64,000 nt of DNA from Paraclostridium tenue (GTDB lineage Bacteria; Bacillota; Clostridia; Peptostreptococcales; Peptostreptococcaceae), in contig NZ_BAAACP010000002.1 of NCBI RefSeq assembly GCF_039521565.1, positions 248,001 through 312,000 on the forward strand, in the 5' to 3' direction. A program made the position numbers and the translations under genes. Positions 17,362-26,251 of this stretch are shown one piece after another (positions within the stretch are counted from its first letter, which is position 1; the number at the start of each line of letters is the position of its first letter). A model generated the notes under the pieces. That model worked only from the letters and a program-made list of their open reading frames with translations, searched no databases and was not told where the DNA came from.

Positions 17362-18156
17362 TTAATTAAAACTTAGCACAGATGTGTAATTAGGATCACT
17401 ATATAAATGATCAAAATATGTGTGAGCCGAAGTATACCCTATTCCAAGTTTTTGCTCTTTTTCATTTACAATTTTATATTGATCAATAGCTTTTTTAGAT
17501 TTCTCTCTATCCTCTTTAGTCTCTGATTTATAAACATCTCTTTTGTCTTTAGGTATATCTTTTAAGTATGCAGGTTTGATAAAATATCTAGCATCTGCTA
17601 CTTTATGTTCATCACTAAGTTTTTTTAGAACTTGACCATTTTTTCTATGCATTATATGATTATCATATCTATAGTGATGAGCTACGTGAGTAACATCTCC
17701 TAGTTCTTTTTCAAATTTTAATATAGTTTTTTCCATAAGGTCATAATGAATACCTGGTTTTTCAGCTTCATCTGCAAGTATTATTATATTACTGTCTTTA
17801 ACACCTAATTCATGTAAAGCAGCTTTAAATTCATTATTTCTAAGAATTTCTTTTTCTTTTCTAGTTATACCTTTAAATCTAGGTATTTGATTAAAAACAT
17901 TAACGCCTGATCCATCTGAAACTAGTACAACATATACATTATTAGCACCACATTGTTTTACTGCATCTGAAATAGCACTCACGCCCCATAAAATTTCATC
18001 ATCTTGATGTTGAGGGTAAAATACAACATGATCTTTAAATCTTTTGCGTAATGTTTTTTCACTTTGAGTATTTTGAGTGTTTAAAGTCTTAATTGCAATT
18101 CCTACAACCAAAATTAAAAGTATGCTAAAAATTATTTTAATGTTTTTACTTTTCAA
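17362..18156 (-). CDS. Exported PIG-L (LmbE) family deacetylase
   Basis: An N-terminal membrane anchor or signal (residues 8-24) precedes a PIG-L domain with the zinc motif QHQDDE (family HPDDE) and the downstream THVAHHYRYDNHIMH segment supplying further His ligands. Family members remove N-acetyl groups from GlcNAc-containing substrates. Extracellular location and the neighbouring sialic-acid genes suggest a glycan substrate, which is inference. GGTGGTGA precedes the ATG. A TGTCGAA (Spo0A-box-like) sequence lies upstream at 18185-18191. Confidence 0.8.
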   Translation of the reverse strand: MKSKNIKIIFSILLILVVGIAIKTLNTQNTQSEKTLRKRFKDHVVFYPQHQDDEILWGVSAISDAVKQCGANNVYVVLVSDGSGVNVFNQIPRFKGITRKEKEILRNNEFKAALHELGVKDSNIIILADEAEKPGIHYDLMEKTILKFEKELGDVTHVAHHYRYDNHIMHRKNGQVLKKLSDEHKVADARYFIKPAYLKDIPKDKRDVYKSETKEDREKSKKAIDQYKIVNEKEQKLGIGYTSAHTYFDHLYSDPNYTSVLSFN

Positions 18157-18301
18157 ATTGTCACCACCTAGTATTTTATTTTTTTGTCGAAAACGGTCAT
18201 TTTTTTGTACTAAGTGTTTATATTAGCATAATTTTCTATATAAATACAGACTATAGATAATTTTGATACAAATTTGTTACATTTTACTACAAAATCTTTA
18301 A

Positions 18302-19147
18302 TTAAAGAAGTTTTATAGCTTTAGTTGTCTTTACTTTTCTTTCAAGTGATTCTTTAAATTCTTGCTTAACTACTTGTGTATATACAAGGTCTATTATAAA
18401 AAACTGTGCTAATTTAGATGATATAGATCCAGTTTCAAGTAAAGTTTCTTGAGATATATAACCTAAGTTAACATCTGATATCCTTTTTAAACTTGATTCT
18501 TTATTTTCTGTTATAGAAATTACATCTACATTATTTTCTTTAGCCATATTAACAGCTTTTATAATTTCTTTTGTTTCACCTGAATGAGATATAGCTACTA
18601 TTAAGTCGTCTTTTTCCATAATAGATGCCATCATTATCATAGTATGACTACTATCAAAGCTACTACAATTTAAACCTATTCTCATAAATTTGTAGTTAGA
18701 ATCCTGTGCTATTATTCCTGAATATCCTATTCCTATAAAATATATTCTTCTAGCATTAATTATTAAATCTGCACATTTACATATATCTTCACTTTGTATT
18801 ATATCTACAGTTTTACTTAGTATATTTATATTTGAACTTAATAACTTCTTAGCTGTTTCAGAAGCAGGTTCATCATTCTCTATATTATTATTTATAATAT
18901 TTTCTTTTTTATTACTAATTGTAGATACTTCTTTAGTAAGAGTTACTTTAAAATCTTGAAGACTTGAAAATCCCATCTTTCTTGCAAATCTTGTTATAGT
19001 TGACTCTCCCAAGTTACTTTCTTTTGCTATTTGAGAAATAGGTTTATAAGAAAAGTTATCTAAATTATTTTTTATATAATCTATAAGTAGTTTATCCGAT
19101 TTTGTAGCTTTAAAATCAGGTGTTTCTAATTTTTCTAATATATTCAT
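18302..19147 (-). CDS. MurR/RpiR family transcriptional regulator (nan operon)
   Basis: 281 residues. The N-terminal HTH_6 domain shows ISQIAKESNLGESTITRFARKMGFSS-type helix-turn-helix (about 37-65). The C-terminal SIS sugar-phosphate domain (about 115-260) shows IGIGYSGIIAQD and AISHSGETKEII. RpiR proteins of this kind (NanR/NagR type) sense ManNAc-6-P or GlcNAc-6-P. It is the last gene of the nan operon, 4 bases after the ROK gene, so it probably controls this operon. Weak SD (AAGGTAG). Confidence 0.88.
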   Translation of the reverse strand: MNILEKLETPDFKATKSDKLLIDYIKNNLDNFSYKPISQIAKESNLGESTITRFARKMGFSSLQDFKVTLTKEVSTISNKKENIINNNIENDEPASETAKKLLSSNINILSKTVDIIQSEDICKCADLIINARRIYFIGIGYSGIIAQDSNYKFMRIGLNCSSFDSSHTMIMMASIMEKDDLIVAISHSGETKEIIKAVNMAKENNVDVISITENKESSLKRISDVNLGYISQETLLETGSISSKLAQFFIIDLVYTQVVKQEFKESLERKVKTTKAIKLL

Positions 19148-19151
19148 AATA

Positions 19152-20051
19152 TTATTCTACCTTATCCCTTTTTTGTAAAAAATTATATAATGCACCTAAC
19201 ATACCTGCATCATTTTTTTGTTTTGCAAACTCTAATTTTGTATTTTTATATATACTTGCTATTAGAGTATTTTTAAGTTCTTTTTCTATTTTAGGCTTTA
19301 AAAATTCTTCTTGTGCCATTATTCCTCCACCTAGTATTACTACTTGAGGATTTATTATATAACATATATTTGATATTCCAATTGCTAAATTTTTTACCAT
19401 GTTATCTATTTCTTCTAAACAATCTTTGTCATTTTCTTTTGCTAGTTCAAATACTATTTTACCATTTAAATCCATATAGTCCATGTTCTTTTTCTTTGCT
19501 ATTCTTTTGATTAAACTACTAGTAGATGCTCTATCTTGAAAACTTTTCCCATTTATATTTATATAACCTACTTCTCCTGCACTATTACTAAATCCTGATA
19601 TTAGTTTGTTATCTATTATTATACAACCTCCAATTCCAGTCCCAATAGTTAAACAAACGGAAGAATTAGAGTCTTTTCCAGCTCCTAACCACATTTCTCC
19701 AAGTCCTGCACAATTTACATCATTTTCAACTTCACATAATATATTAAATTCCTTTTCAACTTCTTTTTTAATTTCAACTCCAGTATAATTTGGTATTAAA
19801 TCTTCAAGTGCATATAATATTTTACCTTCCTTTGAATCTACCATTCCTGCTGTAGATATTGCAATTCCACTTATATCATAGTCTTTTTTATATTCTCTTA
19901 TTATTAATTTTATCTTTTTAAGTATTCCAGTTCCACCTTTTTGAATAGCTTCTGTAGGCATACTATTTTTAGTTATTATATTTCCATCTTCTTTTATAAC
20001 TGAATATTTTATAGATGTTCCTCCTACATCTATGCAAATAAAATTTTTCAT
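19152..20051 (-). CDS. nanK: ROK family kinase, probable N-acetylmannosamine kinase
   Basis: 299 residues of the ROK fold: N-terminal phosphate motif DVGGTSIKYSVI (residues 5-16), ATP/sugar motif CLTIGTGIGGCIIIDNKL, and the C-terminal PQVVILGGGIMAQEEF. The usual ROK zinc motif CxCGxxGC is absent, as in some NanK proteins that replace or lose it. Assigned to ManNAc phosphorylation because it sits between NanA/NanE and the RpiR regulator in the same transcript. GGGGGAAT before the ATG. Confidence 0.8.
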   Translation of the reverse strand: MKNFICIDVGGTSIKYSVIKEDGNIITKNSMPTEAIQKGGTGILKKIKLIIREYKKDYDISGIAISTAGMVDSKEGKILYALEDLIPNYTGVEIKKEVEKEFNILCEVENDVNCAGLGEMWLGAGKDSNSSVCLTIGTGIGGCIIIDNKLISGFSNSAGEVGYININGKSFQDRASTSSLIKRIAKKKNMDYMDLNGKIVFELAKENDKDCLEEIDNMVKNLAIGISNICYIINPQVVILGGGIMAQEEFLKPKIEKELKNTLIASIYKNTKLEFAKQKNDAGMLGALYNFLQKRDKVE

Positions 20052-20077
20052 ATTAATTCCCCCAATTGTTTTTAAAT

Positions 20078-20881
20078 TTATATGTAATCATTTTGTAATT
20101 TTTCTAATTTATATATATATTCTCTGTATTTTTCTAAGTCTATAGTATCCTTTAAAATTATATCTTTTTTAGTATCATTGTATTTTAAAATATTATCACT
20201 TAAATCTCTTCCTAATATATTTAAACCTATTTGAGAGTAATGAACATCATCTATAGTTAAATTCTCATCATGAAAAGTCATTGCTCTATTACTTCCTAAA
20301 CTTAAAATATCACACTCTTTACATGCTATAAATTGAGCTGCTGCTATTTTTTTTGTTCTAGTAAAGTAATCTTTGTGACCTAGCCAATAACCTGTTAAAC
20401 TTACAAACATTTTATCAATATTACATTCGTCTTTTAATCTATTGGCAATATCTTTTAAATTTTCTTTGTAATATATAGGGTCACTTCCATATTTTGCATC
20501 ACTTTCTCCTTGTATCCATATTACATATTTATTTGTTATTTTATATTTTTCATTTATTAACTTAACACCTTTGTTAAATTTAATTATAGCATCATCTAAA
20601 AACTTATTTGCATCATGATTCCAATTTTTTATTCTTGACCCATCTTTAGCTTCATGAATAAAGCACACTTTATTCTTAGTAACTTCATTCCATCTATTAG
20701 AAAAAGAAGGAGCTATAGTTCCAGACCCTTCAGATTTTTCAAGTTCACATCTCATTTTTATAATTTCATTATTACTTAAATACTCAAAGCAGTTTTCATT
20801 TGGAATTTCGCTATAAGTTTTATCTCCAACTCCTCTAGCGTTACTTTGACCTATTAATAAAAACACATCTATATTTTGCAT
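20078..20881 (-). CDS. Sialate O-acetylesterase-like SGNH hydrolase
   Basis: 267 residues. Block I is LLIGQSNARGVG with the nucleophile Ser of GQSN at about residue 13. A central WIQGESDAKYG block matches the sialic-acid-specific acetylesterase family (PF03629), and the C-terminal DDVHYSQIG carries Asp and His of the triad. No signal peptide, so it would act on O-acetylated sialic acid after uptake. Located between YhcH and the ROK kinase. AGGAGGATAT before the ATG. Confidence 0.8.
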   Translation of the reverse strand: MQNIDVFLLIGQSNARGVGDKTYSEIPNENCFEYLSNNEIIKMRCELEKSEGSGTIAPSFSNRWNEVTKNKVCFIHEAKDGSRIKNWNHDANKFLDDAIIKFNKGVKLINEKYKITNKYVIWIQGESDAKYGSDPIYYKENLKDIANRLKDECNIDKMFVSLTGYWLGHKDYFTRTKKIAAAQFIACKECDILSLGSNRAMTFHDENLTIDDVHYSQIGLNILGRDLSDNILKYNDTKKDIILKDTIDLEKYREYIYKLEKLQNDYI

Positions 20882-20899
20882 ATATCCTCCTAAAAAATT

Positions 20900-20926
20900 A
20901 AGGAGAATAGAAAACTATTCTCCTTT
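20900..20926. other. Intra-operon hairpin between yhcH and the esterase gene
   Basis: AAGGAGAATAG / CTATTCTCCTT, 11-bp stem with a 4-base loop, has T-rich sequence on both sides. Inside an operon it could act as a partial terminator or as an mRNA processing site that lowers expression of the downstream genes. Confidence 0.7.
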
Positions 20927-20931
20927 TTTAC

Positions 20932-21384
20932 CTATCTAATTATTACTTTAAAGATAGCTTTCTTTATATTTTGTGGTTTATCAACTTCTATTGCTGTCAT
21001 ATGAGCATCTTCTGGAAAACAAATAAGAAAATGCCCTTTTTCTAAATCAACGTATGAATTATTTTTACCTTCAAGAGGTAGGAAATCTCCTTCTTCTTCA
21101 TATTCCTTTTGATTTAAGTTCTCTATAAAGTTTAAATCTATTCTTTCACATCCATCTAACATAAGATGAATATCTATATACTTTTTATGAGCTTCCCAAA
21201 ATCTATCTTCTTTTTTACAAGTTTCATACTCTACTATATTTACAAATATATCTTTACCATCAATTTCGTAACTTCCTTTATCATAATCTAAAAGGTTGTT
21301 ATCTTTTGCATATTCAAAACATCTAATTATATCTTCATTTAAATTTGAATAGGTTTTCACATGATTTACATTACCAAATATCAT
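20932..21384 (-). CDS. yhcH: YhcH/YjgK/YiaL family protein (sialic acid anomerase-type, DUF386)
   Basis: 150 residues with family blocks ENVEY/IVEYETCKKEDRFWEAHKKYIDIHLMLDG (metal-binding His in IDIH), then FLICFPEDAHMTA (second His region) and the terminal KKAIFKVII. Family members include NanQ, which speeds interconversion of sialic-acid anomers or open forms. Position right after the symporter and before the esterase supports the nan role. GGGGGAAAT before the ATG. Confidence 0.88.
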   Translation of the reverse strand: MIFGNVNHVKTYSNLNEDIIRCFEYAKDNNLLDYDKGSYEIDGKDIFVNIVEYETCKKEDRFWEAHKKYIDIHLMLDGCERIDLNFIENLNQKEYEEEGDFLPLEGKNNSYVDLEKGHFLICFPEDAHMTAIEVDKPQNIKKAIFKVIIR

Positions 21385-21395
21385 ATCATTTCCCC

Positions 21396-22910
21396 CTAAG
21401 CTTCATAGTGTACTGTTGCTTCTTCTGTAACTTTTTCTCTTACATTACTTACTTTTATTTGAACTAAACTAACTATTTGACCAACAACCACAGATGTAGT
21501 TATTGTTATTAATGAGTATGCCCAAGAAGTTACTTCTGGCACATTGTACTTTAAGAATACCACAAGTATAGCTGATACTATAAATCCTACATATGCACCT
21601 AATTTAGTAGCTTTTTTACTAAATGCTCCAAGTACAAATATTCCAGCTAAAACTCCAAGTACTAATCCCATAAAACTATTAAACCATTCATATGCTGATT
21701 TTATTTCTCCATTTGCAAGTATCATAGAAACTCCTATAGCTACAATACCTACTCCTAAAGATATATATTGTGCTATTTTAGTTTGTTTTTCAAAGCTCAT
21801 ATCTTTAGATATCATTGTTTGTATATCTAATGTCCAGCTTGTTGCAACCGAGTTTAGCCCAGTTGATAATGTTGATTGACTTGCTGCATATATTGCTGCT
21901 AATAATATCCCTGTAATTCCTACTGGTAATTGATATGCTATATATGATGCAAATATTTGGTCTTGCTTAACAGTTTGAGCTAGTTCTGGATTTTGAGTGT
22001 AAAATACAAATAAACAAGTTCCTATTAAATAAAATACTGTTGCAAGTCCCATAGATAGTATTCCATTTCCGTAAGTCATTTTCTTTAATTGTTTTACGTC
22101 TGTTGTTGTAGTAAATCTTTGAACTATATCCTGACTTGATATATATGATGAGAATGTATTAAATCCAGCACCTACAAATATTATAAATGCACTTGTTGAA
22201 AATATATTTGGATTAAACATTACTTCATTATTAGCTAAGAATTTTTTTCCATCTGTAAGAGTTGACATAACTTCCCCAAATCCTCCATTAATATTGCTAA
22301 TTAAGAAGAATAATGTTCCTGTAACTCCTATTATAAGTACAACTCCTTGTATAAAATCCGTCCATAAAACTGATTTTAAACCACCTGTATATGAATAAAT
22401 TATTGCAATTACTCCCATTACTATTATAAGTACATTTACTGAAATCCCTGTAAGATCTGCTAAAACTACTGATGGCAAGTACATGATTATTGACATACGA
22501 CCTATTTGATATATTATAAACATCAAAGCTCCTAAGACTCTAAGACCTTTACTTTTATATCTTATTTCTAAATATTGATATGCTGTATCTAAATCAAGTC
22601 TTGCATATAAAGGTAAGAAATATCTTATTGTTAAAGGTATTGCTATAAACATTCCAAGTTGTGCAAACCATAATATCCAAGTTCCACCATATGAGTTACC
22701 TGCAAGTGATAAAAAAGATATTGGACTTAGTAATGTTGCAAATATGGATACTGAAGTTACCCACCAAGGAATTGTTCCGTCACCTTTAAAGAACTCTTTC
22801 CCCTTCATTTCCTTCTTTGAGAAGAATAATCCAGCTAGTAGTACTGCTAGCAGATAGATTGCTAATACGGCAAAATCAACGCCTGTAAACCCTACCATAT
22901 TGTTGTTCAT
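21396..22910 (-). CDS. Sodium:solute symporter, probable sialic acid transporter
   Basis: About 504 residues and 13 helices of the SSS family. Recognisable parts are the FFKGDGTIPWWVTSVSIFATLLSPISFLS N-terminal block, the GGLKSVLWTDFIQ sodium-site region and the QDIVQRF motif. Its place between nanA and yhcH makes Neu5Ac the likely substrate. The start at 22910 (second ATG of ATGAACATG) is chosen because GGGGG lies 8 bases upstream; the reading from 22961 is really the hairpin at 22933-22959. Confidence 0.88.
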   Translation of the reverse strand: MNNNMVGFTGVDFAVLAIYLLAVLLAGLFFSKKEMKGKEFFKGDGTIPWWVTSVSIFATLLSPISFLSLAGNSYGGTWILWFAQLGMFIAIPLTIRYFLPLYARLDLDTAYQYLEIRYKSKGLRVLGALMFIIYQIGRMSIIMYLPSVVLADLTGISVNVLIIVMGVIAIIYSYTGGLKSVLWTDFIQGVVLIIGVTGTLFFLISNINGGFGEVMSTLTDGKKFLANNEVMFNPNIFSTSAFIIFVGAGFNTFSSYISSQDIVQRFTTTTDVKQLKKMTYGNGILSMGLATVFYLIGTCLFVFYTQNPELAQTVKQDQIFASYIAYQLPVGITGILLAAIYAASQSTLSTGLNSVATSWTLDIQTMISKDMSFEKQTKIAQYISLGVGIVAIGVSMILANGEIKSAYEWFNSFMGLVLGVLAGIFVLGAFSKKATKLGAYVGFIVSAILVVFLKYNVPEVTSWAYSLITITTSVVVGQIVSLVQIKVSNVREKVTEEATVHYEA

Positions 22911-22932
22911 GTTCATATCCCCCTTGTATTTA

Positions 22933-22959
22933 GGGCTATCAAAATTTAATTGATAGCCC
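22933..22959. other. Intra-operon hairpin between nanA and the symporter gene
   Basis: GGGCTATCAA / TTGATAGCCC perfect stem with a 7-base loop. No T-run on the reverse strand, so it is more likely an mRNA stability or processing element than a terminator. Confidence 0.7.
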
Positions 22960-22979
22960 ATTATTAATATTGTTAAGTA

Positions 22980-23873
22980 CTAAGCATTTACTTTATCTAA
23001 TTCTTTTCCAAAATATTTATTATACATTTCTTTAGCTTTTCGTTTCATTTCTTCAGTTGCTTCTTTCATAGGTTGTCTACAATATCCTGCTTCTACCCCT
23101 TGTTCTTCAAGTATTAATTTTATAGTTTGATATAATCCATTTCCTAATATATCAGTTATTAAATCATTTGTTATATGTTGTATTTCTCTAGCTTCCTCTA
23201 TTTTATTATTTTTAGCTAGTTCAAATATTTGCTTAGCTCTAACACCATTTACGTTAAATGTTGAACCTATAGCCCCATCTACACCTAAAACAACTGCTGG
23301 TAACATCATTTCATCAAATCCTGCATATATTAACTTATCAGGGAATCTCTTTCTCATTCTTTCTAGTAAGTAGAAATCTGCTGCTGTAAATTTAACCCCT
23401 ATTATTTTTTCATTTTCAAATAGCTCAGCAAACTGATCTAAACTCATATTTACACCAGTTAAAAATGGTATAGAATATATTATCATTTTATTATCTACTG
23501 AATTTACTATTGTTTCATAGTAGTGTTTGATTTCCTCAAAATCAAATTTATAGTAAAAAGGTGTAACAGCACTTAATGAATCATACCCTAATTCTGTAGC
23601 AAATTTAGCAAGTTCAACTGCTTCTTTTAAATTAACTGATCCTACTTGTGCTATTAATTTAATATCGTTTTTAGCTTCATCTTTAGCTATTTCAAATATT
23701 CTTTTCTTTTCATCAGTTGATAACATAAAGTTTTCACCTGTTGAACCTCCTACATATAAACCATCTACTTTACAAACGTCTATATTGTGTCTTACTATTT
23801 GTCTTAATCCCTTTTCGTTTATGTTTCCATTTTCATCAAATGATACTAATAAAGCTGAATAAATCCCTTTCAT
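22980..23873 (-). CDS. nanA: N-acetylneuraminate lyase NanA
   Basis: Splits sialic acid to N-acetylmannosamine and pyruvate. TIM-barrel class I aldolase of 297 residues: GGSTGE at 42-47, catalytic Tyr133 (IIYSIP) and Schiff-base Lys161 (GVKFTAAD). The GVKFTA and YSIPFLTGV contexts match NanA more closely than DapA. GGGAGG before the ATG. Second gene of the nan operon. Confidence 0.93.
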   Translation of the reverse strand: MKGIYSALLVSFDENGNINEKGLRQIVRHNIDVCKVDGLYVGGSTGENFMLSTDEKKRIFEIAKDEAKNDIKLIAQVGSVNLKEAVELAKFATELGYDSLSAVTPFYYKFDFEEIKHYYETIVNSVDNKMIIYSIPFLTGVNMSLDQFAELFENEKIIGVKFTAADFYLLERMRKRFPDKLIYAGFDEMMLPAVVLGVDGAIGSTFNVNGVRAKQIFELAKNNKIEEAREIQHITNDLITDILGNGLYQTIKLILEEQGVEAGYCRQPMKEATEEMKRKAKEMYNKYFGKELDKVNA

Positions 23874-23897
23874 CTTATTATCCTCCCATATTTTATT

Positions 23898-24569
23898 TTA
23901 ATTTTTAGCTATTGCTTTTGTAAACTTTTCTGTTATAAGTTGTGGTCTTGTAATAGCTGAACCTACTACTGCTGAATATGCTCCTAGACTTAATGCTTTT
24001 TTAAGTTCTTCAGGAGTATTTATTCTTCCTTCTGCTATTATAGGTATATCTAATTCTTTTACTAATTTTTCTATTAACTCAAAATCTGGCCCCTCTAATT
24101 TTTTTGTATATGGCGTGTATCCTGATAAAGTAGTTGATATACAGTCTACTCCATATTCATAAGCTTTTATTGCTTCTTCATAATTTGATATATCTGCCAT
24201 AACTAATACATTTTTTGATTTTATGTAATTTATAAGTTCCTCTAAATTTTCATTATTAGGTCTATTTCTATTTGTGGCATCTATTGCTATCATTTCGCAT
24301 TTTGTAGTTAGTAGTTCATCTATTTCTTTTTTTGTTGGTGTTATATATATTGGTGAGTCTTCGTAATTTCTTTTTATAATCCCTATTACTGGTAAATTTG
24401 TTACTTTTTTTATTTCTATAATATCTTCTACTCCTTGTGCTCTTATAGCAACTGCACCTCCTATTTTAGCTGCATTTGCCATTTTACCCATTATGAAAGA
24501 ACTATGTAGTGGTTCATCTTCTAGAGCTTGACAAGATACTATTAATTTATCTTTTATAATATCTAGCAT
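23898..24569 (-). CDS. nanE: N-acetylmannosamine-6-phosphate 2-epimerase NanE
   Basis: Converts ManNAc-6-P to GlcNAc-6-P. 223-residue TIM barrel with family blocks LIVSCQALEDEPLHS, GAVAIRAQGVEDI, PVIGIIKR, ATNRNRP and the phosphate-binding AVVGSAITRP at the C-terminus. First gene of the operon, right behind the promoter and cre-like site. GGGTGGGAG before the ATG. Confidence 0.94.
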   Translation of the reverse strand: MLDIIKDKLIVSCQALEDEPLHSSFIMGKMANAAKIGGAVAIRAQGVEDIIEIKKVTNLPVIGIIKRNYEDSPIYITPTKKEIDELLTTKCEMIAIDATNRNRPNNENLEELINYIKSKNVLVMADISNYEEAIKAYEYGVDCISTTLSGYTPYTKKLEGPDFELIEKLVKELDIPIIAEGRINTPEELKKALSLGAYSAVVGSAITRPQLITEKFTKAIAKN

Positions 24570-24616
24570 TTTTTTCTCCCACCCTTTTGAAATTTATTTT
24601 CTTTTTCCTTGTTTAT

Positions 24617-24646
24617 ATAATATCACGAAAACGTTATCTTTGGCAA
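24617..24646 (-). promoter_or_regulatory. nan operon promoter with cre-like site in the spacer
   Basis: Reverse strand -35 TTGCCA (24641-24646), 18 bases, -10 TATTAT (24617-24622). The spacer holds a sequence close to the CcpA cre consensus (ACGAAAACGTTATCTTT, 24625-24641, two mismatches). This layout would give catabolite repression of sialic-acid use. Confidence 0.5.
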
Positions 24647-24750
24647 TAAATTTTCATTTTATTTTTTATTTTTTTGACTAAAGGGTATATTTATCGATAA
24701 AAATATTAATTTTTAGCTATTTTTACGTATTTATTTTATATGAACTTTAT

Positions 24751-24806
24751 ATATCCAGAAAATTTATTTCATATAATTTTACTTTTTAAATAAATTTTCT
24801 GAATAT
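24751..24806. repeat. Inverted repeat after the glycosyltransferase gene
   Basis: ATATCCAGAAAATTTATTT (24751-24769) pairs with AAATAAATTTTCTGAATAT (24788-24806) with one C:A mismatch. It lies 21 bases past the GT2 stop and probably ends that operon, although the T-run after it on the reverse strand is poor. Confidence 0.65.
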
Positions 24807-24826
24807 AGTAATTTTATTTCATCATT

Positions 24827-26251
24827 TTAAACTTCATTAGAATATTTAATTCTATTTTGTTTTTTTCTACTTATCTTGCTCCATTGATTTTTTCTTTTTT
24901 TATAACTTATAAATCCTGTTATCCTATACCAAGAACATAGTTGTCTATATCCAAAACTTTCAATGACTGCAAAAAATATTAATTTTAATAAAGAACCTAG
25001 ACTTGAGATATGTTTAAATATATAATTTTCAAGAATTATTGAAGTTATAGACATTACAACACTATAGAAAATATATACAAGTAAAAAGATAACTAAAAAC
25101 TCCATATTAAGAAAACCACTAAAGTAAGATATAATTATTATAATTATCCCAAATACATCGATTATGCACGAAAATAATTCATACACTACAAAGTATAAAA
25201 AAGAAAATATACCCACTATCCCATATTTAGGATTTAGAAATATATATTTATGATTTTTTAAACTTGTAATAAGTCCTATATGCCAACGCCTTCTCTGCCC
25301 ACTTAAATCTTTTAAAGTTTCTGGTACTTGTGACCAACATATAGCATTATGCTCATATTTTATGTTATAAGGTATTTGATTTTTTCTATAAAATGAATGT
25401 AATTTTACTACAAGGTCCATATCTTCCCCTACTGTATCAGTATCATATCCTCCTATATTTAAAACTGAAATTTTTTTAAAAACTCCAAAAGCTCCAGAAA
25501 TTATTAAATTCCCATTAAAACTATTAAACCAAACCCTAGTAGTTAAAAATACTCTATAATATTCTATAGTTTGAAATATTGCAAGTAAATTTTTAGGAGA
25601 TAAAACTTTTACAACCTCACCTTTATCTAAAACAACTTGATTTGCAACTTTTATATTTCCTCCAACAGCAACTGTAGTGTCATCTTCCATAAAAGGCATA
25701 ACAATATTACTTAATGAATCTCTTTGGAGTATTGAGTCAGCATCTAATGATGCAAATAATGGATATTTTGATATATTTATACCCATATTTAAGGCATCAG
25801 CTTTTCCTCCATTTTCTTTTCTAACTAATATAAGATTTATGTTATTTTTAACTTTGCCTTCATATACATATTTTTCTTTTTTACAATTTACAATTCTTCT
25901 TATTGGTCTTGGTACTTTCTTTAATTTAAAATAATCTATAACTATATTAGATGTATCATCTGTTGATCCATCATCTATTAATATTATTTCATATTCTGGG
26001 TAATCTAAATATGATAATGAGTTTATACAGTCAATTACTGTTTTTTCCTCATTATATGCAGGAACTAATATAGATATAGGCATATAGTTATCATTGCTTT
26101 TTAAAGATAATTCATTTAAATATTGTTTTCTAAGCTTTTCTTCATTTAGTTCTAATACAGAAAATATAGTAGATATAAAAAACACTATTGCATAAATTAA
26201 TATATAGTGCATAAAAAATATATTTAAATAGTCTATTATTAATCTTAACAT
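24827..26251 (-). CDS. Membrane-bound processive glycosyltransferase, family 2
   Basis: 474 residues. An N-terminal membrane helix is followed by a GT-A catalytic domain with the four processive-synthase motifs: DDGS (93-96), DAD (170-172), GEDMD (275-279) and QRRRW (319-323). Three to four C-terminal helices follow. This is the architecture of IcaA/PgaC-type poly-N-acetylglucosamine synthases and cellulose/hyaluronan synthases; there is no PilZ domain. Polymer identity is not readable. It overlaps the HEAT gene by 7 bases, so translation is coupled. Last gene of a six-gene operon. Confidence 0.88.
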   Translation of the reverse strand: MLRLIIDYLNIFFMHYILIYAIVFFISTIFSVLELNEEKLRKQYLNELSLKSNDNYMPISILVPAYNEEKTVIDCINSLSYLDYPEYEIILIDDGSTDDTSNIVIDYFKLKKVPRPIRRIVNCKKEKYVYEGKVKNNINLILVRKENGGKADALNMGINISKYPLFASLDADSILQRDSLSNIVMPFMEDDTTVAVGGNIKVANQVVLDKGEVVKVLSPKNLLAIFQTIEYYRVFLTTRVWFNSFNGNLIISGAFGVFKKISVLNIGGYDTDTVGEDMDLVVKLHSFYRKNQIPYNIKYEHNAICWSQVPETLKDLSGQRRRWHIGLITSLKNHKYIFLNPKYGIVGIFSFLYFVVYELFSCIIDVFGIIIIIISYFSGFLNMEFLVIFLLVYIFYSVVMSITSIILENYIFKHISSLGSLLKLIFFAVIESFGYRQLCSWYRITGFISYKKRKNQWSKISRKKQNRIKYSNEV

